Source of the DNA: Herbaspirillum sp. ST 5-3 | GTDB lineage: Bacteria; Pseudomonadota; Gammaproteobacteria; Burkholderiales; Burkholderiaceae_D | DNA: 64,000 nucleotides | Direction of reading: 5' to 3' | Assembly: GCF_004804275.1 (NCBI RefSeq) | Contig: NZ_STGI01000011.1 | Location: 62,001-126,000 of the forward strand | Shown here: positions 34,128 through 43,082 of the stretch, in pieces | Layout of the letters: each line of letters opens with the position of its first letter | Position numbering within the stretch: position 1 is the stretch's first letter | Notes under the pieces: generated by a model | The model's input: only the letters and a program-made list of their open reading frames with translations | What the model was told of the DNA's origin: nothing | Database searches by the model: none | Made by a program: the position numbers and the translations under genes

Positions 34128-35906
34128 ATGCGATTCCTCGACACCCCTCCCCCCTTCCTCTTTTTCACCGGCAAGGGCGGCGTGGGAAAAACCTCCCTCG
34201 CCTGCGCCTCGGCCATCCAGCTCGCGGACCAGGGCAAGCGTGTCCTGCTGGTCAGCACCGATCCTGCGTCGAACGTCGGGCAAGTTTTCGGGATCACCAT
34301 CGGCAACAAGGTGACCACGATCGATGCGGTACCGCGCTTGGCCGCACTGGAGATCGACCCGCAAGCGGCGGCGCAGCAATACCGCGACCGGATTGTCGGG
34401 CCGGTGCGCGGCGTGCTTCCCGAGGCGATCGTCAAGGGCATCGAGGAACAATTGTCCGGCGCATGCACGACGGAAATCGCGGCATTCGACGAGTTCACCG
34501 CGCTCCTGACCGACCCGGCCCTGCTGCTGCAGTACGACACCATCGTGTTCGATACCGCGCCCACCGGGCATACCATCCGCATGCTGCAATTGCCCAGCGC
34601 CTGGACCGGTTTTCTGGAGGCCGGCAAGGGCGACGCCTCCTGCCTCGGGCCGCTCGCCGGTCTGGAGAAGCAGCGGAGCCAATACAAGGCGGCTGTCGAC
34701 GCGCTGTCCGATACGCATCGCACCCGGCTCATCCTGGTCGCGCGGGCACAACGCTCGGCACTGCTCGAAGTCGCGCGCACGCACGAGGAACTGTCCGCAA
34801 TCGGCTTGGCGCAGCAATACCTGGTCATCAACGGCGTGCTGCCCGTTGCTGAGACGACGGATGATCCCCTGGCCAAGGCCATCTACGAGCGTGAGCGGGC
34901 GGCGCTGACCGAGTTGCCGGCAGCGCTTTCCGTACTGCCCGTGGACTACGTTGCCTTGAAGCCTTTCAATCTCGTCGGCCTGCCGGCATTGAAGAGGCTT
35001 CTGAGCGACGAGACAGCAGCATTGGCGTCAGGAACACCTCCTTCCCGGCCACCCGCAGCGCCGGACCTCGCATCCCTGGTCGATTCGATATCCGGCGACG
35101 GTCATGGCCTGCTCATGCTGATGGGCAAAGGCGGTGTCGGCAAGACCACGATGGCCGCAGCCGTTGCGGTCGAACTGGCCAGCCGGGGCTACCCGGTTCA
35201 TCTGACGACCTCCGACCCGGCGGCGCATCTTTCCGAGACCTTGGCCGGCTCGCTTGAGAATCTGACCGTCAGTCGCATCGATCCGCACGCGGAAACCGAA
35301 CGCTATCGCCAGCATGTGCTGGACACGAAAGGCAAGGATCTGGATGCACAGGGACGCGCGCTGCTGGAAGAGGACCTGCGCTCGCCCTGCACCGAGGAAA
35401 TCGCCGTATTCCAGGCGTTTTCGCGGGTGATTCGTGAAGCCGGAAAGAAGTTCGTCGTGATGGACACCGCACCGACCGGCCATACCCTGCTCCTGCTCGA
35501 CGCAACCGGCGCGTACCATCGCGAAATCGTCCGCCAGATGGGCCACAGCGGCATGCATTTCACCACGCCGATGATGCAACTGCAGGACCCGAAGCAAACC
35601 AAAATCATGATCGTGACCCTGGCGGAAACCACGCCAGTGCTGGAGGCGGCGAATCTGCAGGATGACTTGCGCCGGGCCGGGATCGAACCCTGGGCATGGA
35701 TCATCAACAACAGCCTCGCTTACGCCAACCCGCGATCGCCCTTGTTGCGCGAGCGCGCCGCAAATGAAATGACGCAAATCGAAACCGTTGCTTCCCGCCA
35801 TGCGCAGCGCTGGGCGATCGTCCCCTTGCAGGCGCAGGAACCGGTCGGCGTCGAGCGCTTGCGCATGCTGGCGCGCCACGCAAGCGATATCCCCGCCCAC
35901 TCCTGA
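34128..35906 (+). CDS. arsA: arsenite-translocating ATPase ArsA
   Basis: It is the cytoplasmic ATPase that energises the arsenite efflux pump. The 592 residues contain two homologous halves, each with a deviant Walker A GKGGVGKT (15-22 and 333-340) and the signal-transduction motif DTAPTGHT. Arsenite-site Cys are seen in SGACTTEI and RSPCTEEI. The ATG at 34128 follows AAGGA. The partner pump here is Acr3, not ArsB; ArsA/Acr3 pairing is known in some bacteria. Confidence 0.95.
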   Translation: MRFLDTPPPFLFFTGKGGVGKTSLACASAIQLADQGKRVLLVSTDPASNVGQVFGITIGNKVTTIDAVPRLAALEIDPQAAAQQYRDRIVGPVRGVLPEAIVKGIEEQLSGACTTEIAAFDEFTALLTDPALLLQYDTIVFDTAPTGHTIRMLQLPSAWTGFLEAGKGDASCLGPLAGLEKQRSQYKAAVDALSDTHRTRLILVARAQRSALLEVARTHEELSAIGLAQQYLVINGVLPVAETTDDPLAKAIYERERAALTELPAALSVLPVDYVALKPFNLVGLPALKRLLSDETAALASGTPPSRPPAAPDLASLVDSISGDGHGLLMLMGKGGVGKTTMAAAVAVELASRGYPVHLTTSDPAAHLSETLAGSLENLTVSRIDPHAETERYRQHVLDTKGKDLDAQGRALLEEDLRSPCTEEIAVFQAFSRVIREAGKKFVVMDTAPTGHTLLLLDATGAYHREIVRQMGHSGMHFTTPMMQLQDPKQTKIMIVTLAETTPVLEAANLQDDLRRAGIEPWAWIINNSLAYANPRSPLLRERAANEMTQIETVASRHAQRWAIVPLQAQEPVGVERLRMLARHASDIPAHS

Positions 35907-35917
35907 ACGAGAGCATC

Positions 35918-37006
35918 ATGTCCGCACAATGTGAAGTTACCGGCAAGCGCGCCGCCAAGGCGCCGCTCAGTTTTTTCGAACGCTATCTGACCGCCTGGGT
36001 GGCCTTGTGCATCGTCGCCGGCATCCTCCTCGGGCAAGGTTTGCCCGACATCTTCAAGGCCGTCGGCGCGATGGAAATCGCGAAGGTCAATATACCAGTG
36101 GGCTTGCTGATCTGGGTGATGATCATCCCGATGCTCCTGAAAATCGACTTCGGCGCCCTGAACCAGGTGCGCGCACATGTCAAAGGGATCGGCGTGACAC
36201 TCTTCGTCAACTGGCTGGTCAAGCCGTTTTCGATGGCACTGCTGGGATGGCTCTTCATCCGCGTTCTGTTCGCGCCGCTGCTGCCCGCCGCGCAGATCGA
36301 CAGCTATATCGCCGGCCTGATCCTGCTGGCGGCCGCACCCTGCACCGCGATGGTTTTCGTCTGGAGCCGCCTGACCGACGGCGATCCGTATTTCACCCTG
36401 TCGCAGGTGGCGGTCAACGACCTGATCATGGTGTTTGCGTTTGCCCCGGTGGTCGGCCTGCTGCTGGGTGTCTCCAGCATTACCGTGCCGTGGGACACAC
36501 TCATCACGTCGGTCATCCTGTACATCGTCATCCCGGTACTGATCGCGCAGGCGCTGCGGCGAATACTGCTGGCCAGGGGGCAAGCGGTGTTCGATGCGGC
36601 GATGGGGAAGATCCAGCCGTGGTCGATTGGCGCGCTGCTGCTGACGCTGGTGCTGCTGTTCGCGTTCCAGGGTGACGCCATCATCAAGCAGCCGCTCGTG
36701 ATCGCGCTGCTGGCTGTGCCGATCCTGATCCAGGTCTTCTTCAACTCGGCGCTCGCGTACTGGCTGAACCGCAAGCTCGGCGAAAAGCATTCGGTAGCAT
36801 GCCCTTCCGCCTTGATCGGCGCGTCGAACTTTTTCGAGCTGGCGGTCGCCGCAGCGATCAGCCTCTTCGGATTCGAGTCCGGCGCTGCGCTCGCGACGGT
36901 GGTCGGCGTGCTGATCGAAGTGCCGGTGATGCTGCTGGTCGTGAAGGTGGTCAATGGCAGCAAGACCTGGTATGAAGCTGGAGCGCATTCCGCGCCGCGC
37001 GGCTGA
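35918..37006 (+). CDS. acr3: Acr3-family arsenite efflux permease
   Basis: The 362-residue inner-membrane protein has about ten membrane segments. The Acr3 signature AAPCTAMVFVWS contains the essential Cys of this family; FNSALAYWLNRKLG and GASNFFELAVAAAISLFG are also family-typical. It exports As(OH)3/arsenite. It starts 11 bases after arsA and ends 5 bases before the stop of the convergent torD-like gene. Confidence 0.93.
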   Translation: MSAQCEVTGKRAAKAPLSFFERYLTAWVALCIVAGILLGQGLPDIFKAVGAMEIAKVNIPVGLLIWVMIIPMLLKIDFGALNQVRAHVKGIGVTLFVNWLVKPFSMALLGWLFIRVLFAPLLPAAQIDSYIAGLILLAAAPCTAMVFVWSRLTDGDPYFTLSQVAVNDLIMVFAFAPVVGLLLGVSSITVPWDTLITSVILYIVIPVLIAQALRRILLARGQAVFDAAMGKIQPWSIGALLLTLVLLFAFQGDAIIKQPLVIALLAVPILIQVFFNSALAYWLNRKLGEKHSVACPSALIGASNFFELAVAAAISLFGFESGAALATVVGVLIEVPVMLLVVKVVNGSKTWYEAGAHSAPRG

Positions 37007-37011
37007 TGGAA

Positions 37012-37680
37012 CTAGTCGAGCGCTGCACCGATCGTCCCGCCCAGCTCGCGGAAGCTCTCTTCAACAATCGCGACATCATCTAGCAGGCATAGTCGCGCCA
37101 TGCGCGCGACGGCCTTCATGTAGGCATGCTCCGCACGCGTCTCGAGCGCTTCGCAGTAGTCGAGGCCCCATGCAGCGAGATGTGTATTCAGGAAAGAGCG
37201 CTGGCTGGCGACCAGTTGCATTGCTTCGGCCGTCCTGCCCTGCTCCCACGCCTGGCTTTCCTCGCAACTCAGCAAGGCCATGAACTTCAGTTCCGCGCCG
37301 ATATGATCGGGTGACGGCGCATCCGGTGCAATTTCGGCAAAGCCGCAGTCCGCCATGCAGGCGACGACCTCCGCCGTTGCCGGTCCGGGGACCGTGCCAT
37401 CCCGCACAAATGACTCGTAGGGCAGACTCTCTCCGCCCGACTTGCTCACGACGACGAGGCGACGGGTGAATTCAACCGCCGCATCGTCCGGCGCACGCAA
37501 GGATTCCTCGACCGCCCGTCGCAACTCGGCCAGCGAGCCGTCCGTATCGGCGCCCGCAAGCTCTGCCTGCAGTTCGCGCAGATGCTGCGCATCCGGCACT
37601 CTCAGGAACAGCCGGGAAAGCAACCAGTATCCCTGGCTGCGCACCTGGGCCAGAACACCATACTCCTTGTGCTCATCCAT
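37012..37680 (-). CDS. TorD/DmsD-like chaperone for molybdoenzyme
   Basis: The 222-residue, all-helical cytoplasmic protein has the TorD/NarJ-type features YESFVRDGT (close to the Y-x-S-x-(F/Y) motif) and SPDHIGAELKFMALL, equivalent to the E-P-x-D-H motif. Family members bind the Tat signal peptide and help insert the bis-MGD cofactor. It is last in the leftward cassette with the molybdopterin enzyme, ferredoxin and cytochrome. The ATG at 37680 lies 2 bases after the cytochrome stop without its own strong ribosome-binding site, implying coupling. A GTG at 37731 would lie inside the cytochrome gene. Confidence 0.85.
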   Translation of the reverse strand: MDEHKEYGVLAQVRSQGYWLLSRLFLRVPDAQHLRELQAELAGADTDGSLAELRRAVEESLRAPDDAAVEFTRRLVVVSKSGGESLPYESFVRDGTVPGPATAEVVACMADCGFAEIAPDAPSPDHIGAELKFMALLSCEESQAWEQGRTAEAMQLVASQRSFLNTHLAAWGLDYCEALETRAEHAYMKAVARMARLCLLDDVAIVEESFRELGGTIGAALD

Positions 37681-37682
37681 GG

Positions 37683-38021
37683 TCAATGCGGCGCATAGAC
37701 CGGCAGCTTGTTGCTCTTCTGCCGGTGACACTCATAGCACTCCTTCGGATCGACCGGACCGGGCGAGCCCTTTGCGAGCGGCTTGTTGCGGCTCACCAGC
37801 AGCACATTGTCGGCCAGCGGCTCCTTGCTGTGGCAATCCTCGCAGTCGGTCTTGGCCTTGCGCGCATGGACCTTGTGGAAGGACCCCTTTTCCGCCATGG
37901 AGAGCTTGCCGGTCGCGACAGGTTTGGTGGTGGTTTTCTTCGCTGCGGCATCGGCCGCGATCGCGCCCTGGAAAACCGCCGCACTCGCCACGCAAAGCAG
38001 GAAGGTCAGAATCGATTTCAT
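37683..38021 (-). CDS. periplasmic diheme c-type cytochrome
   Basis: 112 residues with a Sec signal peptide (cleavage near residue 22, GAIA-AD). Two heme sites, CEDCH and CYECH, lie in a His/Lys-rich mature part (GSFHKVHARKAKTD precedes the first), suggesting bis-His ligation as in small class III-like cytochromes. It overlaps the end of the ferredoxin gene by 4 bases (ATGA). I infer that it exchanges electrons with the molybdoenzyme in the periplasm, replacing a membrane quinol-oxidising subunit. Confidence 0.87.
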   Translation of the reverse strand: MKSILTFLLCVASAAVFQGAIAADAAAKKTTTKPVATGKLSMAEKGSFHKVHARKAKTDCEDCHSKEPLADNVLLVSRNKPLAKGSPGPVDPKECYECHRQKSNKLPVYAPH

Positions 38022-38710
38022 GACGATGCTCCCTCATCGAGAATGTAATAGACCTGCGGCGAAGTGTTGAACTGCTTCTTCAACTGCACCGCGTTGCCTT
38101 CCTTGATGCGTTTCGACACTTCGCTGTTCGGGTCGTCCATGTCACCGAATACACGCGCCTGCACCGGACAGACCAGGTCGCAAGTCGGTGTGTATTCCTG
38201 GTCCTTGCCGATACGATCGACCTTGCCGTTGGCCACGGCCTTTTCCAGCTTGTGGCTGCAGAAGGTGCACTTTTCCGCGACATTGGCCTTCTTGCGATGC
38301 GTCGGATGGCGCACAGCGGCGGACAAGGTTTCGGATCCGATCGGTCCCTTGCCTGGCCGCAGGGATTTCAGCGACTTGTTGACCTGCGGTACGCCATAGG
38401 GGCAAACCGATGCGCAATAGCCGCAGCCGTTGCACTTGTCGTAGTCGATGATCACGGCGCCGAATTCATTCTTGCTGATCGCCTTGGTACCGGTATGGTC
38501 GCAGGCCGCCTTGCAGGCCGGGTGCTCGCAGTGCATGCAGCCCATCGGGATGTAGATCTTCTTTACCGTCGGATAGGTGCCGACTTCATATTCCATCATC
38601 ACATTCCACGGGGCGTCGGGCGTGAAATGGTTTTCGACCGCGCAGGCCGCCATGCAGGAGCGGCAGCCCATGCAGCGCTTGGTGTCGATTACACGAACGA
38701 ACTTGGTCAT
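38018..38710 (-). CDS. four-cluster [4Fe-4S] ferredoxin subunit (DmsB/PsrB-like)
   Basis: 230 residues from the ATG at 38710 (GGGAGAAG upstream). Four cysteine groups are readable: CMGCRSCMAAC, CMHCEHPACKAAC, CNGCGYCASVCP and the split CTFC with CDLVCPVQA. This is the pattern of the electron-transfer subunit of DMSO-reductase-family complexes. It has no Tat signal of its own and is expected to be carried out with the catalytic subunit. It starts 11 bases after that gene. Confidence 0.92.
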   Translation of the reverse strand: MTKFVRVIDTKRCMGCRSCMAACAVENHFTPDAPWNVMMEYEVGTYPTVKKIYIPMGCMHCEHPACKAACDHTGTKAISKNEFGAVIIDYDKCNGCGYCASVCPYGVPQVNKSLKSLRPGKGPIGSETLSAAVRHPTHRKKANVAEKCTFCSHKLEKAVANGKVDRIGKDQEYTPTCDLVCPVQARVFGDMDDPNSEVSKRIKEGNAVQLKKQFNTSPQVYYILDEGASS

Positions 38711-38721
38711 TTTCTTCTCCC

Positions 38722-41325
38722 TTACGCCTTGTAGAGCTTGCACTTGGTATCGTTGAACGAGTTATGTCCGGAGATCAGGTCGGGATGATGCTCCAGCACC
38801 TGATTGATCGCGGTCCCGTTGTGCCCGTCCGGCGCGTAGCCGGGGCTCCATTGTCCGTAGTGGTAGGAGACGGCGATGGTGTCGGGGCGGATGCCCTGTA
38901 TCAGCTGCGCGGTCCCCTTGATCTTGCCGACCCGGGTTTCGATCGTGACGGCGTCACCGCTCCTGATGCCCAGCTTGCGCGCCGCGGCGGCATTGATCTG
39001 CACGGTGTTGGTCGCCGCATCCCTACCGATCGCCTGGTTCAGGATCACGTTGTTGACGGTGTTTCCGGACTGGTTGCGATACATGCGTTTATGGGTGATG
39101 ACGTAGAACGGGTAGTCCGTTGCCTCGCGATGCGGGGTCGGGAACGCATGCTCCCGCGTCGGCAACGGCGAGTAGGCTATCCGCAGTTTCGTCAGGTCGA
39201 ACGATGCGAGATTGTTCTTCTTGACGATGCCCTCGGCCTTGTAATAGGTGTCGATCAGCTGATCGGCGTAGAACTTCATCTTGGCCTTGCCTGGCCCCTT
39301 GAACTTGTCCTCGGCGCCAGACAGATACTTGCTCTTGACGCTCTTCTTGCTGCCGATGAAGCCCTGCTCGACCGCGACCGAAAAATCCTTCCTGGCCTTG
39401 TCGGCCCAGAGTGTTTCCACGCCTTCGCGGGTCGTGTAGTCGCGCCCCGGCTTGAAGGTGACTTCCTTCAAGCCCCAGGACTTGTTGCATTGCTCGGCAA
39501 ACTGATCGCGGAAGCCGACCCGCTTGCTGAGCTCCCAGATGATGCTGAATGCATCGTGTTCCAGGTTGTAGGGATTGGCCATCGGCTGGCGGATCGCGAC
39601 ATGGCCGGTGTCGGTCGTGCCGCGCGTCGGCGCGAAATGCCAGGATTCGAGGTAGGTCTTGTCCGGCAGCACGATATCGGCGTACCACGCGCTTTCGCTC
39701 ATCACGATGTCGATGACGACGTTGTAGGTTTTTGCCAGGCCTTCGAACTGCTGCCATGAATTCGGAATCGACACCGGCCGGTTGGTACCGTAGAAGATCT
39801 GCATCTCCGGCTGATACGGCAATCCGTATGCCTTCGGATCCTGCACCACGAGATTCGGCGTCTGCGCAATGTGGTGATTGGAGTACGGGAAGAACACGCT
39901 TTGCGCAAGGTCGGCGCGGCTGGGCGGGTATTCGCACTTGCTGACGTCAAAGTACTGCGGACGTCCATACGCGCCGCCGAGCATCAGGCCACCCACGGCG
40001 TCGATGTTCCCGACCAGCATGTTCAGGATCAGGCCGGTGCGCCAGCCTTGCACTCCGTGCTCCTTGGCGGCCAGGCCGCGGAAGGAGTACAGCACGGCGG
40101 GGCGGTAACGCAGCGTCTGCCCGTCGATCACGATGGTTTCTCCGATACGCGCCTCCTTCGCAAAAGTCTGCGCGAGGCGTGTAATCGTCGCTGCCGGGAC
40201 ATCCGCCACTTCCTGCGCATATTCCGGCGTGATGTCGGCGATGCTGTCTGCCAGCACCTGGAAGGCGGTGCGGAACGGCTTGCCATCGACGGTATAGGTG
40301 CCCTTCAGCGCCGGCTTGACACCCTGCACATACGGTTTGGCGCTGCTGGACACGGTATCCCACACCAGCGGCGTCTTGCCATCCTTGTCCTTGAGGATGA
40401 CGCCTGCCGCGTCGACGAGTTGCGGCGCATTGGTGTAATCGACCAGGAAGGGTTCATCGATCGTTCCCGCATCGATCATCACCTTGGCCATTGCCAGGAT
40501 CATCACGACATCCTTGCCGGGTCGTACCGGCACCCATTCATTGGCCTTGCCCGCCACACCGGAAAGCCGCGGTTCGACGACGATGGTCTTGAGGCCATTG
40601 TTGTCGATGCTTTGCATGGTCTGCCAGTCGAGCCAGCGCGAGGCTTGCTCGCCCTCGTAGTAATTCGCGCCGAAATTGAGCAGCAATTTGGAATGCTTGA
40701 GATCGGGCAGGATGCCTCCGCCGGCCCAGGTCAATTCGTCGGCAACGTGCCGTGCCGCTTCACACGCGGTCGTCCGGTGCACCATGTTCGGCGTGCCGAA
40801 AGCCTTGGTCCACGCCTCGCAATACTGCTCCTGAATCAGATATTTGCCCTGGCCATGCTGCCAGATCAGCTTGCGCGGATCTTCCGCGCGCAACTTCCTG
40901 AGCCGATCGGAAATCGTGTTGAATGCTTCGTCCCAGCTGATTTCGACCCAGCGCGGATCCTCGTGCGGACCCTTCTTCGGATTGGTGCGACGCAGCGGCT
41001 TTTTCAGCCGGTACGGATCGTAGGTATTGAACATGCCCGAAGCGCCCTTCGGGCAGATGCCGTGATTGTAGAACTCGGCCCGCGCCGCATCCGGGTAAAT
41101 AGTGCGGATCACGCCGTTGACGACGGTTGCTTCGATGCCGCAGAAATTCGGGCAGATCGCGCAACCGGATTTGATCTTGCGGATGTCGACGGCGCCGGCT
41201 GCGCCATTGACCTTCTTCGCGTTTTTCGCTGCTGCGGCGATCGTGGGAAAGCTGAATGCCGAAGCGGCAGCCGCCCCGCCAAGCGCACCGACACCCTGCA
41301 TGAACTTTCTGCGACTCAGTTCCAT
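38722..41325 (-). CDS. Tat-exported molybdopterin oxidoreductase, DMSO reductase family (substrate unknown)
   Basis: 867 residues. A Tat signal (SRRKFMQGVG) ends near Ala35. An N-terminal [4Fe-4S] motif CAICPNFC with the distal Cys of GICPKG follows, then the two bis-MGD domains and a C-terminal cap (YHYGQWSPGYAPDG). The likely Mo ligand is the Cys in RTTACEAARHV, as in the thiosulfate/polysulfide/tetrathionate/sulfite/arsenate group, not Ser or Asp as in DmsA or NarG. AGAGGA lies upstream. The cassette has no NrfD/DmsC membrane anchor but a diheme cytochrome. The location between ars and sox genes suggests a sulfur oxyanion or arsenic substrate; neither is proven. Confidence 0.88.
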   Translation of the reverse strand: MELSRRKFMQGVGALGGAAAASAFSFPTIAAAAKNAKKVNGAAGAVDIRKIKSGCAICPNFCGIEATVVNGVIRTIYPDAARAEFYNHGICPKGASGMFNTYDPYRLKKPLRRTNPKKGPHEDPRWVEISWDEAFNTISDRLRKLRAEDPRKLIWQHGQGKYLIQEQYCEAWTKAFGTPNMVHRTTACEAARHVADELTWAGGGILPDLKHSKLLLNFGANYYEGEQASRWLDWQTMQSIDNNGLKTIVVEPRLSGVAGKANEWVPVRPGKDVVMILAMAKVMIDAGTIDEPFLVDYTNAPQLVDAAGVILKDKDGKTPLVWDTVSSSAKPYVQGVKPALKGTYTVDGKPFRTAFQVLADSIADITPEYAQEVADVPAATITRLAQTFAKEARIGETIVIDGQTLRYRPAVLYSFRGLAAKEHGVQGWRTGLILNMLVGNIDAVGGLMLGGAYGRPQYFDVSKCEYPPSRADLAQSVFFPYSNHHIAQTPNLVVQDPKAYGLPYQPEMQIFYGTNRPVSIPNSWQQFEGLAKTYNVVIDIVMSESAWYADIVLPDKTYLESWHFAPTRGTTDTGHVAIRQPMANPYNLEHDAFSIIWELSKRVGFRDQFAEQCNKSWGLKEVTFKPGRDYTTREGVETLWADKARKDFSVAVEQGFIGSKKSVKSKYLSGAEDKFKGPGKAKMKFYADQLIDTYYKAEGIVKKNNLASFDLTKLRIAYSPLPTREHAFPTPHREATDYPFYVITHKRMYRNQSGNTVNNVILNQAIGRDAATNTVQINAAAARKLGIRSGDAVTIETRVGKIKGTAQLIQGIRPDTIAVSYHYGQWSPGYAPDGHNGTAINQVLEHHPDLISGHNSFNDTKCKLYKA

Positions 41326-41540
41326 GGCCTTGTCCTCTTACTTTTGAGAGTGAAATGTGTTCTCGACGACTGCTGATGAGATTAACCACGAACCTATCAT
41401 GGTCGTTTTAGAGGGACAATTTGGCGTTCTGGAAAGGGTGATTCAGATCAATTTGACAATGCAATCAGCCGCGATTGGGTGCGAGAATGCATTTCATGAG
41501 GGAGCGGGCCGGCGAACGCGGCCCGGATGGATGCGAGAGC

Positions 41541-42038
41541 TTAGAACTCCAGTTCTTCCGCGATTGCGTCGATGCCCGCCTTGGCGCACGCATCATCCGC
41601 ACTGCCGTTCGGTGCGCCGGACACGCCGATGCCTCCATACAAGGTGCCGCCTGCCTCGATCATCAGGCCGCCGCCGATGGCGAGCACGCGCGGGATGCTG
41701 CGGATGCCGCTGGATTCCTTGCCGCTCTGCGTCGATTCCGCGAACTGGCTGGTGTTGGACTTGAAGCTGACCGCCGTCCATGCCTTGTTGACCGCGGCTT
41801 CCGGCGTATGCATGCCGGCGAAGCGATCGCGCAGGACGACCTGCGTCTGCCCAGTGCGATCGACCACGGCGATGGCCACCTGATAGCCGCCGTCGCGGCA
41901 TTTTTTCAAGCCGGCCTGCGCTGCCTTGAGCGCCGTTTCCGGGGTCATCAATTTGATTGCGTAAGTTGCTTCCGCCGCGTAAGTACCGGCGCTTGCGAAA
42001 AATGCGAGCGTGACTGCGAGTTTGTACTGAACTTTCAT
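41541..42038 (-). CDS. periplasmic GlcG/HbpS-like protein
   Basis: 165 residues with a Sec signal peptide (cleavage near 21, GTYA-AE). The GlcG/HbpS (DUF336) fold is recognised from VAIAVVDRTGQTQVVLRDRF, TPEAAVNKAWTAVSF and IGGGLMIEAGGTLYGGIGVS. Some homologues bind heme and sense redox stress, others have no known activity. It is last of the sox accessory block and overlaps the thioredoxin-like gene upstream by 4 bases, so it belongs to that operon. Confidence 0.82.
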   Translation of the reverse strand: MKVQYKLAVTLAFFASAGTYAAEATYAIKLMTPETALKAAQAGLKKCRDGGYQVAIAVVDRTGQTQVVLRDRFAGMHTPEAAVNKAWTAVSFKSNTSQFAESTQSGKESSGIRSIPRVLAIGGGLMIEAGGTLYGGIGVSGAPNGSADDACAKAGIDAIAEELEF

Positions 42039-42598
42039 GGTCTTCCTCCCTTTGTTTCTCTGTGTTCCGTATCTCGCGCATGCGCCAGCTTGCGTGCGGC
42101 CTCGGCGAAAGCATTGTCCAGATATCCGCCATAGAGCCCTACCGTGTCGCCACCGACGATCGGGGCTGTCAGGATTCGGCCGGCGCTATCGAGCATCACC
42201 ACCGTCGGCGCAAATCGAATGTCGTAACTGCTCGCCAGCGCGTGCTGGCTGATCCGCTCCCGGTGAAAGCCGATGAGCATGCTGCCGCCGTTGACTTGCA
42301 CTTCACGGATGACCGGGCGCTGTTGCTCCGGCAGATCGCGCAGCAGCGGCGCGAGATAGTTGCGCCGCACGACATTGCAGAATGAACATCCCGGGAGCGA
42401 GAACAGAATCACCACCGGCTTGCCGCGCTGCTTCGCCACACTGCCGTCCTGACTCAAGTCGATCGGGGCCGGAAGTTCGACGGAGACGTCGGATGCCGTC
42501 GCCGCTCGTGCACTGAACAACAGGAAAAGCAGTGCGGAAAGCGCCGGCAGGAGGGCCGCAACTATGCCTAATCTAACGAGCCAGGCGCGCGATATCAT
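42035..42598 (-). CDS. SoxW-like periplasmic thioredoxin
   Basis: 187 residues from the ATG at 42598; a TTG at 42625 would start even further inside the preceding gene. A signal anchor (about 5-32) precedes a thioredoxin fold with active site CSFC (FSLPGCSFCNVV) and a cis-Pro region (RFAPTVVML). SoxW-type proteins keep periplasmic Sox thiols reduced, usually with electrons from a SoxV/CcdA membrane protein, which is absent from this window. The gene overlaps the TlpA-like gene by 26 bases. Confidence 0.8.
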   Translation of the reverse strand: MISRAWLVRLGIVAALLPALSALLFLLFSARAATASDVSVELPAPIDLSQDGSVAKQRGKPVVILFSLPGCSFCNVVRRNYLAPLLRDLPEQQRPVIREVQVNGGSMLIGFHRERISQHALASSYDIRFAPTVVMLDSAGRILTAPIVGGDTVGLYGGYLDNAFAEAARKLAHARDTEHRETKGGRP

Positions 42599-43070
42599 CG
42601 AAGTCTTCGTCAAAAATCTCACCAATGTCGATTCTGAGCACCTTGCCGTTCTTGTCGAATACCTGATTGACCGGCAAGCCTTTCAGTCTGCCAAAGGCAT
42701 TTTCGAATGCGGTGAAGTCGGTGGTTACCGGATAGGAGAGCTTGTACTTCGCGATCCAGCGCTCCGTCTTTGCACCTTGTTCCGGATCGTTGCGCTCGAT
42801 GTTGACGCCGATGACTGTCAGCTTGTCCCGGTTTTCCCGGTAGAGTTTCTGCAGCTTGGGCGCTTCATTCATGCAGAATGGGCAGCCGGATGAAAAATAG
42901 CTGACCACCAGCAATTTGCCACGCAATGTGGCGGCATCGATGGTCTTGCCGTCGATGGAACGAACGGCCGGCAATACGGGCGTATCGCCGACGCGCAGCT
43001 CGGCCGCGTTCAGGGCGCCGGCAAGAATACTCAGGCACGCGCCGAGCAAGAGTTTCCGGAGACTCAGCAC
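42573..43070 (-). CDS. TlpA/ResA-like thiol-disulfide oxidoreductase
   Basis: 165 residues: signal peptide (cleavage near 22, LNA-AE), then a TlpA-type thioredoxin fold with FSSGCPFCMNEAPKL, active site CPFC, and the cis-Pro region GLPVNQVFD. Proteins of this group reduce heme-binding cysteines of apocytochromes or other periplasmic thiols. In this operon the c-type cytochromes and SoxY are the likely clients. It is 12 bases after the rhodanese gene. Confidence 0.83.
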   Translation of the reverse strand: MLSLRKLLLGACLSILAGALNAAELRVGDTPVLPAVRSIDGKTIDAATLRGKLLVVSYFSSGCPFCMNEAPKLQKLYRENRDKLTVIGVNIERNDPEQGAKTERWIAKYKLSYPVTTDFTAFENAFGRLKGLPVNQVFDKNGKVLRIDIGEIFDEDFDDIARLAR

Positions 43071-43082
43071 GGCGATCTCCCG

